DNA from: Nitrospirota bacterium
GTDB lineage: Bacteria > Nitrospirota > Nitrospiria > Nitrospirales > Nitrospiraceae
Direction: 5' to 3'
Length of the DNA stretch: 59,089 bases
Assembly: GCA_040757595.1 (NCBI GenBank)
Contig: JBFLWP010000020.1
Location: forward strand, 1 to 59,089
In this document: positions 51,895 to 59,089 of the stretch, piece after piece
How positions within the stretch are numbered: position 1 is the first letter of the stretch
How the letters are laid out: every line of letters starts with the position of its first letter
Program-made: the position numbers and the translations under genes
Notes under the pieces: model-generated
Databases searched by the model: none
The model's input: only the letters and a program-made list of their open reading frames with translations
What the model was told of the DNA's origin: nothing

Positions 51895-54699
51895 TACTGC
51901 TTTTAAGAAGCGTCCCGTGTGCGAGTCCGGCGCAAGCGCCACCTGCTCCGGACGGCCTTCGGCGACGATCCTTCCTCCCGCTTCCCCTCCCTCCGGGCCC
52001 AAGTCGATGATCCAGTCGGCCGCCTTGATCACGTCCAGGTTGTGCTCGACCACCAGGACCGTATGGCCCGCGTCTACGAGTTTGCCGATGACTGCGAGGA
52101 GCTTCTTGACGTCCTCCAGGTGGAGCCCGGTGGTCGGCTCGTCCATGATGTAGAGGAGTCCGCCGGCCGTACCCCGTCCGCGTGGCGGGGCCTCCCGCTG
52201 GCTCGCCAGCTCGGCCGCGATCTTGAGACGTTGGGCCTCGCCGCCGGACAGGGTCGTGGCCGGCTGGCCCAGCCGCAGGTAGCCCAGGCCGATGGAGGCC
52301 AGCAGGTGGAGCTGCTCGCCCAGCCGTGTGGCGCCGGAGAACAGGGCCTGGGCTTCGGTGACCGTCATGCCGAGGACCTCGTGGATCGTCCGGCCGCGGA
52401 ACTTCACGCCCAGCACGTCCGGCCGGAACCGCCGCCCCTGACATTCCTCGCAGGTCACGTACAGGTCTTCGAAGAAGTACATCTCGAGCTTCTCGTAGCC
52501 GTTGCCCTGGCACCGCTCGCACCGGCCGCCCGGGGTGTTGAAGGAGAAGTGGGCGGCGGTGAGCCCCCGGCGCCTGGCTTCCGGGACCGAGGCGAAGAGC
52601 CGCCGGATCTCGTCGAAGGCCTTCAGATAGGTGATGGGATTGGAGCGCGGCGTCCGGCCGATCGGCTCCTGGTCGATCAGCCTGGCTCCCCGCAGGTGCT
52701 CCAGGCCCTTGATCGCGCTGAACCGGCCCATGGGAAGCGATTGGACCCGAAACGCCCGGGCCACGGCCCGATAGAGCGTGTCCTCCACCAACGTGCTCTT
52801 CCCGGAGCCGGACACGCCGGTCACGCAAACCAGCATCTGGAGGGGAATGCGGACCGTGAGGTTCTTGAGGTTGTGTTCCCTGGCGCCGGTGACGATCAGG
52901 GAGCGGCCGTTGCCCCTGCGCCTGGTCCGGGGCACGGGAATCGCTTCTTCCCCGCGGAGGTACCGGGCGGTCAGGGCGCGGCGGTCTGCCGCAAACTCGG
53001 CGGATGGTGCCGCACAGACGACCTCGCCGCCCTTTTCGCCGGACCAGGGGCCCAACTCCACCGCGTAATCCGCCGCCTGGATCATCTGCCGGTCATGCTC
53101 CACGACGACGACCGTGTTGCCCGAGGCAGCCAGGTCCCGGAGGATGCCAGCCAGCGTCGCCGTGTCACGGGCGTGGAGACCGATGGTCGGCTCATCCAGC
53201 ACGTACAGGGTGCCGACCAGCCTGGCTCCGAGCTGGTTCGCGAGGGCGATCCGCTGGGCCTCCCCGCCCGAGAGGGTCCTGGTCTGTCGAGAGAGGGTCG
53301 GGTAGCCGAGCCCGACCCGGAGAAGGAAGCTGAGCCTCGTCCGAAGCTGCCGCAGAATGTCCTTGGCGACCGATGCCTCGAACGTCGGCAGCTCGAGGGT
53401 TTCCACCCAGGTGGCCGCCTCCTGGATCGTCAATTCCATGAGCTGGTGGATGTTCCGCTGCGCGACCTTGACCGCCAGGGCCTCGGGCTTGAGCCGGGAC
53501 CCGCCGCAGGCAGGGCAGGGGAAGGGGGTCCGGTACCGGCTGAGGAAGACCCGCACGTGCAGCTTGTAGCGCTTCTGTTCCAGATATTCGAAGAACTGTT
53601 GGATCCCCTCGAACTTGCCGTCCCCTTTCCAGAGAAGCGTCCGCACCGGTTCGGGCAATTGGCTATAAGGGGTGCTCAGGCTGACGCCGCGCCGCTTCAT
53701 GGCCAGCAACATCTGCTTCTGCCACCAGTCCGTGCCCGGCTTGCTCCAGGGCTCGATGGCTCCGTCGGCCAGCGAACGGCCCCGGTCCGGCACGACCAGG
53801 TCCTCGTCGTACCGCAGGATGTTGCCGAACCCCTTGCACTCGGGACAGGCTCCGAGCGGGTGGTTGAACGAGAAGAGGACCGGCCGGATCGGAGGGAAAG
53901 TCCGGCCGCAGCGCTGGCAGCGGAAGGCGGCGCTGTAGGTCTGCGTCCCCTGTCCGATCACGTCCACGGCGCAGAGGCCGTGGCCCTCGCGAAAGGCCGT
54001 CTCCACCGCTTCGGTCAATCGGCCCCGGTTGTCCGGGCGGAGGGCCAGACGGTCCAGCACCACCAACAGCTCCCGCCGTCCAGCCCGGGGAATCGAGATC
54101 CCCGGCTGCAGGTTCAGAATCTCGTCCCCGCACTTCAGCCGGACGAACCCGCGCCGGAGCAAAGATTCCACCAGGGCCCGGTCATGGCCTGGCCCCAGGT
54201 CCTGAATCGGAAAGAGCACCATGGCCCGTGCGTCGGAGAAGCGGGCGAGCAGGTCGTCCGCGACGGCGCCCGGGTGAAAGCCGCGCGCCTCCTGCTGACA
54301 GTCGGGGCAGACCGGGCGGCCCGCCTTGGCGAAGAGCAGACGCAGGAGATCCGCCACCTCTGTGGCCGTGGCCACGGTCGAGCGGGCCGTGCGCACCGGA
54401 TTCTTCTGCTCGATGGCGATGGCCGGACGGATGTTGAGCAGCCGGTCCACGTCGGGCCGGTCCACCCTGTCCAGGAACATCCGGGCGTAAGTCGAGAGGG
54501 ACTCGACGTAGCGCCACTGGCCCTCCGCGAAGAGGGTGTCGAAGGCGAGGGAGGACTTGCCGGAGCCGGAGACCCCGGTGACGACGGTGACCGCGTTGTG
54601 CGGGATCCGCAGCGAGATGTTCTTGAGATTGTTCTGCCTCGCCCCCTCGACGACGAGATAGGTGCCGGGGGACCTGGGGGAATTGGGGAAGCTTGCCAT
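51877..54699 (-). CDS. uvrA: Excinuclease UvrA, divergent form
   Basis: 940 aa from ATG 54699, the usual UvrA length. Two ABC ATPase modules have Walker [10 protein letters not shown] and [12 protein letters not shown] signatures SGGEAQRI and SGGEAQRL, and DEPTIGLH and DEPTTGLH Walker B. Zinc motifs are CPDC, CQRC, CPEC, CPAC, and CERCQGNG with CEECQGRR. The segment [12 protein letters not shown] differs from the NPRSTVGT found in most canonical UvrA, so it may be a paralogue. It recognises DNA damage as a dimer and recruits UvrB. Start context lacks a clear Shine-Dalgarno. Confidence 0.9.
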   Translation of the reverse strand: MASFPNSPRSPGTYLVVEGARQNNLKNISLRIPHNAVTVVTGVSGSGKSSLAFDTLFAEGQWRYVESLSTYARMFLDRVDRPDVDRLLNIRPAIAIEQKNPVRTARSTVATATEVADLLRLLFAKAGRPVCPDCQQEARGFHPGAVADDLLARFSDARAMVLFPIQDLGPGHDRALVESLLRRGFVRLKCGDEILNLQPGISIPRAGRRELLVVLDRLALRPDNRGRLTEAVETAFREGHGLCAVDVIGQGTQTYSAAFRCQRCGRTFPPIRPVLFSFNHPLGACPECKGFGNILRYDEDLVVPDRGRSLADGAIEPWSKPGTDWWQKQMLLAMKRRGVSLSTPYSQLPEPVRTLLWKGDGKFEGIQQFFEYLEQKRYKLHVRVFLSRYRTPFPCPACGGSRLKPEALAVKVAQRNIHQLMELTIQEAATWVETLELPTFEASVAKDILRQLRTRLSFLLRVGLGYPTLSRQTRTLSGGEAQRIALANQLGARLVGTLYVLDEPTIGLHARDTATLAGILRDLAASGNTVVVVEHDRQMIQAADYAVELGPWSGEKGGEVVCAAPSAEFAADRRALTARYLRGEEAIPVPRTRRRGNGRSLIVTGAREHNLKNLTVRIPLQMLVCVTGVSGSGKSTLVEDTLYRAVARAFRVQSLPMGRFSAIKGLEHLRGARLIDQEPIGRTPRSNPITYLKAFDEIRRLFASVPEARRRGLTAAHFSFNTPGGRCERCQGNGYEKLEMYFFEDLYVTCEECQGRRFRPDVLGVKFRGRTIHEVLGMTVTEAQALFSGATRLGEQLHLLASIGLGYLRLGQPATTLSGGEAQRLKIAAELASQREAPPRGRGTAGGLLYIMDEPTTGLHLEDVKKLLAVIGKLVDAGHTVLVVEHNLDVIKAADWIIDLGPEGGEAGGRIVAEGRPEQVALAPDSHTGRFLKAVLNAER

Positions 54700-54731
54700 G
54701 CGAGGTCTCTTGCTGGAGCGGTACAACGAAT

Positions 54732-54761
54732 ATCCTAGCGAATCTGACGGCGGCGGAACAA
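54732..54761 (-). promoter_or_regulatory. Weak candidate promoter for uvrA
   Basis: On the minus strand, TTGTTC (54761-54756), an 18-bp spacer and TAGGAT (54737-54732), about 33 bases before the ATG. Confidence 0.4.
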
Positions 54762-54837
54762 TGACAAAGTCTGGCAGCGTCCCGCATGGGCGGAGGCCAT
54801 CCGGGGCGAGCGCCGCCCGCATCGAAAAGGGCAGGGG

Positions 54838-54866
54838 TTGCAATTCGCGGCTAAGAAACCTATTCT
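54838..54866 (+). promoter_or_regulatory. Candidate sigma-70-type promoter for the CHASE3 kinase
   Basis: TTGCAA (54838-54843), a 17-bp spacer and TATTCT (54861-54866), about 75 bases before the kinase ATG at 54942. Confidence 0.5.
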
Positions 54867-54941
54867 AGGTGTCTCTCGAGCAGCAGGAACTACTCAATGG
54901 GCAGCTAGGACCACGTCGCTCCTCCGAAAAGGACGCCGCTC

Positions 54942-57023
54942 ATGACCGGTTCGGTCTGGTCATTTTGGCACCGGCTTCGCGTGCAGCAGAAGGTGACGGT
55001 GATCCTCCTGACCGTTTTCTTCCCCCTGCTGGGCGCGATCGCGCTCCAGACCGTCTCGGCCGGCCGCGCGTTGACCCTGCACGAGCAAGTACGGCAACTG
55101 CTTCTCGCGCGTGAGCAAGTGCAGGTTCTGCGACGACTCGCCGTGGACATCGAAGATGCGTTCCGCGGCTATTTGCTCACCAGGCAGGAAGCGTTCCTGG
55201 GCCCGATGCAGGAAGCCGAGCCCAAGCTTCAATCCACCATCGGCAGCATCAACGCGTTGGCGGAAGGCGTCCCCGAGCTCCGCGAGGATATCCGACGCGT
55301 CAGCGAGGGGCTTGACTCGCTCCTCGAGTCGAAGCACCAGCTCATCCGACGCGTCCATGCCGGGCATTTCGACGAAGTCATCACGTACGTGCGCTCCGGC
55401 AAAGGTCTCGCCCTTTCCCAGGCGGTTCGGAACGAGTTCCGTTCGATCGAGGACGGGCTGGAGAGCCAGCTCCGACGCCTGGAAATTCGGCAGGCGACTC
55501 TGGCGCGCGACACGTTCTGGGGCTTGCTGTTGGTGGTGCTGGGGGGCGCGGCGCTCGGGCTGGTCGGAGCGCGGCTGCTGACCCGCTCGATCACCAAGCC
55601 CATCTCGCTGCTGCAATCCTCGGTGGTCTCGCTGGGGGAACGGGTCGAATTGGACCAAGAGCCGGAGCCGATCTCCATCCGTTCCACCGACGAGATCGGG
55701 CAGCTGGCTCGATCCTTCGAAGAGATGGCTCAGCGCGTCCGCGCGCACCTCCGCGAGTTGGAAACCATCAACGCCATTGGGCACGAGATCAACATGATCG
55801 GCGCCGACGGATTGGCTGGAGTGCTCGGGCGGATCACCGACCGTGCGTCCGAGTTGCTCCAGGCGGACGTCTGTCTGGTGATGTTGCGCGACAGCGAAAT
55901 GGGGTGCTGGGTGGTCGAGGCGGCGTCGGGTGAGTGGAACGATCGGCTGCACAAGTCGGTCATGTTGTGGGAAGAGTTCCCGATCTCGGTGCAGGCTTTT
56001 GAGACTAGGCAGCCTGCTTTTGGCGAAGATTTGCAGGCCGACGCACGGCCGGAGGTCGTCCGGCGCAACCTCATCGGTCAGAGCATGTTGTCGGTTCCGC
56101 TCCTGTCGCGGGGCGAGCCGTTCGGCGTGCTGGTGCTGCTCCAAAATCGTCCGATGCGTCGGGAGGCTTGGAACCTCCGGCTGGCGGAGGGGTTCGCCGA
56201 AGAGGCCGCCGTCGCCATCGTCAACGTCCGCCTCTACGAGGCGGTGCATCAGCAACGGAAGGGGCTCGAGTCACGCCTCAGACAGTTGGAGCACATGGCC
56301 GAGATGCTGGCGCACGACCTCAAAGGGCCGGGCGAACGGATGGAACGGCTGGCCGGCCTCATCAGATCGAAATACAGCGAGCACCTCGATGCGCGCGCCC
56401 AGCGATGGCTGCAGCTCGTGGAGGAAGACGGCAAGGAGCTGATTGCGCGTGTGGAAAATCTCCTGGCGGTGGCTCGCGTCGGCGCGCGGAAGGAGCCCGT
56501 CGAGGCGGTGGATCCGGGGATCGTGATCGAGGGGGTGCTCAAGGCCAGGGCCGGCGAGCTGGAGCAGAAACGCGTTCATGTAGAAATCGAGAGGGGATTC
56601 CCCCTGCTCGCCTGCCATGCGGCTTACCTCCGGCAGGTGTTTGACAACCTGATCGGCAACGCGATCAAGTTTGCCGGAGACGCTCCGCAGCCGGTGGTCC
56701 GGGTGGCCTGCGAGCGGAAGGGAGCGAAGGCGCACATCTCGGTCAGCGACAACGGTCCTGGAATCCCGCCGGCGCAGCAGGAGAAGGTGTTTCAGCCGTT
56801 CGTCCGTCTGCAGCCGGACAGGACCAGGGGGAGCGGGATCGGCCTGACCATTGTCAAGCGCATCGTCGAATGGTATGGAGGACGGGTCTGGATCGAGTCG
56901 GACGGGCGGTCTGGCTGCACGGTGACGTTTACGATCCCCATGCTAGGCGAATTCTTCGTCAAATCCCCACAGGAACGGACGTGCGGGACCGGTGAGACGA
57001 TGGGGGAGAACCGCGATGCCTGA
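54942..57023 (+). CDS. CHASE3/HAMP/GAF sensor histidine kinase
   Basis: 693 aa. Membrane helices near residues 12-34 and 188-210 bracket a CHASE3 sensor (AFRGYLLTRQEAFLGPMQEA and following helices). HAMP follows, then a GAF domain (about 290-430, with LLQADVCLVMLRDSE). The phosphoacceptor motif is MLAHDLKGP (H458). HATPase shows SDNGPGIPP and GSGIGLTIVKRIVEWYGG. The GAF domain may bind a small ligand or redox cofactor. It overlaps the sigma-54 activator by eight bases, so the two are translationally coupled. The target promoter is probably the one just downstream. Confidence 0.91.
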   Translation: MTGSVWSFWHRLRVQQKVTVILLTVFFPLLGAIALQTVSAGRALTLHEQVRQLLLAREQVQVLRRLAVDIEDAFRGYLLTRQEAFLGPMQEAEPKLQSTIGSINALAEGVPELREDIRRVSEGLDSLLESKHQLIRRVHAGHFDEVITYVRSGKGLALSQAVRNEFRSIEDGLESQLRRLEIRQATLARDTFWGLLLVVLGGAALGLVGARLLTRSITKPISLLQSSVVSLGERVELDQEPEPISIRSTDEIGQLARSFEEMAQRVRAHLRELETINAIGHEINMIGADGLAGVLGRITDRASELLQADVCLVMLRDSEMGCWVVEAASGEWNDRLHKSVMLWEEFPISVQAFETRQPAFGEDLQADARPEVVRRNLIGQSMLSVPLLSRGEPFGVLVLLQNRPMRREAWNLRLAEGFAEEAAVAIVNVRLYEAVHQQRKGLESRLRQLEHMAEMLAHDLKGPGERMERLAGLIRSKYSEHLDARAQRWLQLVEEDGKELIARVENLLAVARVGARKEPVEAVDPGIVIEGVLKARAGELEQKRVHVEIERGFPLLACHAAYLRQVFDNLIGNAIKFAGDAPQPVVRVACERKGAKAHISVSDNGPGIPPAQQEKVFQPFVRLQPDRTRGSGIGLTIVKRIVEWYGGRVWIESDGRSGCTVTFTIPMLGEFFVKSPQERTCGTGETMGENRDA

Positions 57024-58458
57024 CCAGGCACTGGACTCCGTCACCAGTCGCCAAAAGGCGAAGACGTTTACGATCTTGCTCGTCGAGGACAGCGCCTCGG
57101 ACACGGAATTGCTGCTGAACGCGATCGAGGAGGCCGATCTGAAGGCTATCAAGGGCGACATTGACTTCGAGGTGCGGTCGAGCGCCGAGGGAGCCCTACA
57201 GGCCTTGGCCGAGCGGCCGATCGATCTGGTCCTGACCGACATGATGCTGCCCGGGATAGACGGGCTGGACCTGGTCGCCAAGATTCAGGAGATCGACCGC
57301 AACTTGCCGGTCTTGGTCGTGACCCGCGTCAACGAAGTGCCGGCCGCTGTGGATGCGCTCCGACGCGGGGCGTACGATTACGTCTTGAAGCCGGTCAACC
57401 CCGATGACCTGGGTATGCGCCTGCACCGGGCCATCCGGATCTCGGAAATCCTTCGCCGCAATACCCTCTACGAGCGGGTGATGCAGCAGGAGTTGACCGA
57501 AAATGGATTGGTCGGGGTGAGCGAGGCCCATCGGCAAATCTTGAGCCGGGTGCGGGAGGCCGTGCAGGGCCGCGCCCCGGTGCTGATCGTCGGAGAGACA
57601 GGCACCGGGAAAGGGCTGATCGCCCGGATGATCCACGCCGAGAGCGAGGAACGGGACAAGCCGTACCAGGTGATTGATTGCACGACGTTACCGGAAGGAA
57701 TGGCGGAGAGCGAGCTGTTCGGGCACGTGCGCGGAGCCTTCACCGGCGCGATCGCGGACAAGCCGGGGCTCATCGAATTGGCCAACGGAGGCACGGCTTT
57801 CCTGGACGAAATCGGGGATTTGCCGCTGCCCTTGCAGGCCAAGCTGTTGCGGGTCCTGGAGGACAACGAGGTGCGCCCGGTCGGAGGGACCAGGATCAAG
57901 CGGGTGGACATGCGGTTCATTGCGGCGACCAATCAGGACCTCGAAGAGAAGATCAAGACCGGCGCGTTCCGCAAGGACCTCTTCTACCGGCTCGCGGGCA
58001 TCGTGATTCGGGTCCCGCCGCTGCGGGAGCGTCCCGAAGATATCCCGGTCATTGCCCGCCATCTCGTGGGCCAATTCGGACGGGAATTGGGGAAGCCCGA
58101 CTGCGCGCTGGAACCAGCCGCCTTGACGGAGCTCTCCACCTATTCCTGGCCTGGCAACGTCCGCGAGCTGCGCAACGTCGTCGAACGAGCCGTGATGCTG
58201 GCGTCTGGAGATCGAATTGGCCGCTCCGATGTCAAGGTTCTCCTTCCTGAGTCCAGGAAGGCCCAGAGCGCAATGGATTTTTCGGGTTACGTCTCGGACA
58301 CCTATGAGCAGGGGAGGAAGAAGATCCTGGCCGAGTTCACCAACGCCTTCCTGAAAGCCAAGCTGGCGCTATACGCCGGCAACGTGGGCAAGGCGGCTGA
58401 GCATAGCGGGATGACCCGCCAGCACTTCTCCTTCCTGATGAAGCGGTTTCTCGACTGA
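57016..58458 (+). CDS. Sigma-54-dependent response regulator
   Basis: 480 aa from ATG 57016, preceded by GGGGGAG; a longer frame begins at 56992. Receiver D75 in VLTDMMLPG. The AAA+ domain has GETGTGKG (Walker A, normally GESGTGKE), GAFTGA, TAFLDEIGDLPLP and PPLRERPED. The C-terminal helix-turn-helix is GNVGKAAEHSGMTRQHFSFLM, Fis type. It binds enhancer sites and drives sigma-54 RNA polymerase open-complex formation. It directly precedes a promoter of that type and is the obvious activator. Confidence 0.93.
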   Translation: MPDQALDSVTSRQKAKTFTILLVEDSASDTELLLNAIEEADLKAIKGDIDFEVRSSAEGALQALAERPIDLVLTDMMLPGIDGLDLVAKIQEIDRNLPVLVVTRVNEVPAAVDALRRGAYDYVLKPVNPDDLGMRLHRAIRISEILRRNTLYERVMQQELTENGLVGVSEAHRQILSRVREAVQGRAPVLIVGETGTGKGLIARMIHAESEERDKPYQVIDCTTLPEGMAESELFGHVRGAFTGAIADKPGLIELANGGTAFLDEIGDLPLPLQAKLLRVLEDNEVRPVGGTRIKRVDMRFIAATNQDLEEKIKTGAFRKDLFYRLAGIVIRVPPLRERPEDIPVIARHLVGQFGRELGKPDCALEPAALTELSTYSWPGNVRELRNVVERAVMLASGDRIGRSDVKVLLPESRKAQSAMDFSGYVSDTYEQGRKKILAEFTNAFLKAKLALYAGNVGKAAEHSGMTRQHFSFLMKRFLD

Positions 58459-58567
58459 CTGAGCCGCAGAAGAGCAGCCTCCGCTGACGGTTTCACTTCG
58501 GTAACGCTTCTCTATCCCCTTACTGATCCAGCTCCAGCCATTTCCTTTCCCGACTCTCTCGAAGGTT

Positions 58568-58592
58568 TCGACCTGGTAACCCAAAAGGTCGA
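58568..58592. promoter_or_regulatory. Inverted repeat TCGACCT-N11-AGGTCGA
   Basis: Perfect 7-base arms at 58568-58574 and 58586-58592, about 300 bases upstream of the -12 element. It could be an operator or an upstream activator site, or part of an attenuator after the regulator gene. Confidence 0.4.
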
Positions 58593-58756
58593 TGCGGCGC
58601 TTCCGGCCCCAGGTTTCCTCGCTTTTCGTCGTAATTCCTTTGCGTCACGCCCTGAATATGACAGGAAAGAAGAATTCTGCAGAGGTTCTAACATGGCGAA
58701 TTGCCTGACGACTTTCAATTTGATCCAGCCTGGAGCGAAGACATTCCCTTACCCGA

Positions 58757-58801
58757 ATCGATCCGCGACTTTACAGACCAGTAACGTCCCATTGGATCGA
58801 T
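58757..58801. promoter_or_regulatory. Candidate enhancer for the sigma-54 activator
   Basis: ATCGATCC (58757-58764) and GGATCGAT (58794-58801) are perfect inverted arms with a 29-base spacer, centred about 37 bases apart. They lie roughly 90-135 bases before the predicted start, the usual distance for NtrC-type enhancer sites. The two arms could each bind one dimer. Confidence 0.5.
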
Positions 58802-58865
58802 CGAAAATCATAAGTTTTATCAACGTCTTGCGTTGACTCTCGCCGGCAACTCCTCCGGCCGCTCC

Positions 58866-58881
58866 TGGCAATGGTCTTGCT
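58866..58881 (+). promoter_or_regulatory. Sigma-54 promoter (-24/-12)
   Basis: TGGCAATGGTCTTGCT has the GG of the -24 and the GC of the -12 elements at the exact consensus spacing (TGGCA-N6-TTGCW). It starts 130 bases before the ATG at 58996, leaving a leader of about 100 bases. It is directly downstream of a sigma-54 activator gene. Confidence 0.85.
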
Positions 58882-58995
58882 CAACTGCTGTGAGGGCAGC
58901 GTGTGTGCTGATGCGTGCTGAAGGGGGGTGGTAGTCAGACAAGTTCGGACAGTGAGATGGCAGACTCGGAGAACTTCATTCAGGAGGTGTAGACG

Positions 58996-59089
58996 ATGTT
59001 CTTATCACGACGGCAATTCTTGAAAGTCTCGGCTGGCACGGTCGCGGCCGCGGCGATCGCCGACAAGGCCCTCGCCCTCACGGCCCTGC
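58996..59089 (+). CDS. Tat-signal protein, truncated at window end (possible NxrA-type catalytic subunit)
   Basis: Only 31 codons lie in the window. AGGAGGT sits seven bases before ATG 58996. The sequence SRRQFLK followed by an alanine-rich hydrophobic stretch (AGTVAAAAIADKALALTAL) is a clear twin-arginine signal peptide. Sigma-54 control, nearby TorD, MobA, TatA and NxrC-like genes and the style of the signal peptide suggest a periplasmic molybdoenzyme such as nitrite oxidoreductase alpha (NxrA), but formate dehydrogenase or another Tat substrate is equally possible from these residues alone. Confidence 0.72.
   Translation, partial: MFLSRRQFLKVSAGTVAAAAIADKALALTAL

Larger units (their letters stand above)
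58459..58995 (+). other. 537-bp intergenic regulatory region
   Basis: Non-coding by eye, between the sigma-54 activator and the truncated Tat-signal gene. It contains two inverted repeats and one sigma-54 promoter (listed separately). No reading frame with a plausible start was found. Confidence 0.75.

Noticed and set aside
51919-54738. 939-codon plus-strand frame opposite uvrA
   Set aside because: Antisense shadow; composition is Arg/Gly/Pro-rich without motifs.

Overview
The window is GC-rich bacterial chromosome that most resembles Nitrospira (nitrite oxidiser, order Nitrospirales) or a close relative. The evidence is internal. There are three proteins with the ethylbenzene-dehydrogenase-gamma/NxrC-type heme fold, a TorD/NarJ chaperone and a NapF-like ferredoxin protein for molybdoenzyme assembly, three penta-heme c-type cytochromes, a MobA protein and an SmbP-type metal-binding protein. 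At the right edge a Tat-signal protein of molybdoenzyme type begins behind a sigma-54 promoter. No rRNA, tRNA, CRISPR array, transposase or phage gene was recognised, and gene order looks like an ordinary chromosome backbone.

Layout. (1) 0-4.2 kb: an operon of three membrane-linked cytochromes c, the last fused to an NxrC-like domain, closed by a strong terminator. (2) 4.2-12 kb: mobA, a heptosyltransferase-type enzyme, argS, tgt, yajC, secD and secF. (3) 12-17.8 kb: a large PAS sensor kinase, a sigma-54 response regulator with a cysteine-rich linker, and a convergent WD40 propeller gene. (4) 17.8-31.7 kb: a long co-directional accessory locus. It holds an unknown protein with HExxH and paired CxxC motifs, the NapF-like ferredoxin, TorD, NxrC-like 1, a radical SAM protein, a membrane protein, a TPR protein, TatA, an NHL propeller, NxrC-like 2, a PDZ protein and two penta-heme cytochromes. 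I read it as maturation, export and electron-transfer support for a periplasmic nitrite oxidoreductase-type enzyme. (5) 31.7-41.4 kb: hppA (K+-independent type by motif), an isolated gene for the prokaryotic ubiquitin-like protein Pup, recJ, a bifunctional RelA/SpoT enzyme, a DUF192 protein, an acyl-CoA ligase and a zinc-ribbon protein. (6) 41.5-46.4 kb: a flavodoxin with a signal peptide, bfr and bfd (Fur-box promoter), an M3 peptidase, a possible nuclease-fold protein and a small TPR protein. (7) 46.6-54.7 kb: a histone-deacetylase-like hydrolase, a third penta-heme cytochrome, a sulfurtransferase, smbP, a nitrilase-family amidase, a YqgE/AlgH protein and a divergent uvrA. (8) 54.9-59.1 kb: a CHASE3/GAF kinase overlapping a sigma-54 activator, then 537 bp of non-coding DNA with two inverted repeats and a near-consensus -24/-12 promoter, then the start of the Tat-exported protein.

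How it fits together (inference). The two-component system at the right edge probably activates the truncated gene, which may be an NxrA-type catalytic subunit. TorD, the NapF-like protein, MobA and TatA would serve its cofactor loading and Tat export. The NxrC-like proteins and the cytochromes would carry electrons from it to the membrane.

All coordinates, motif positions and promoter matches were read by eye. No database search or structure prediction was run.
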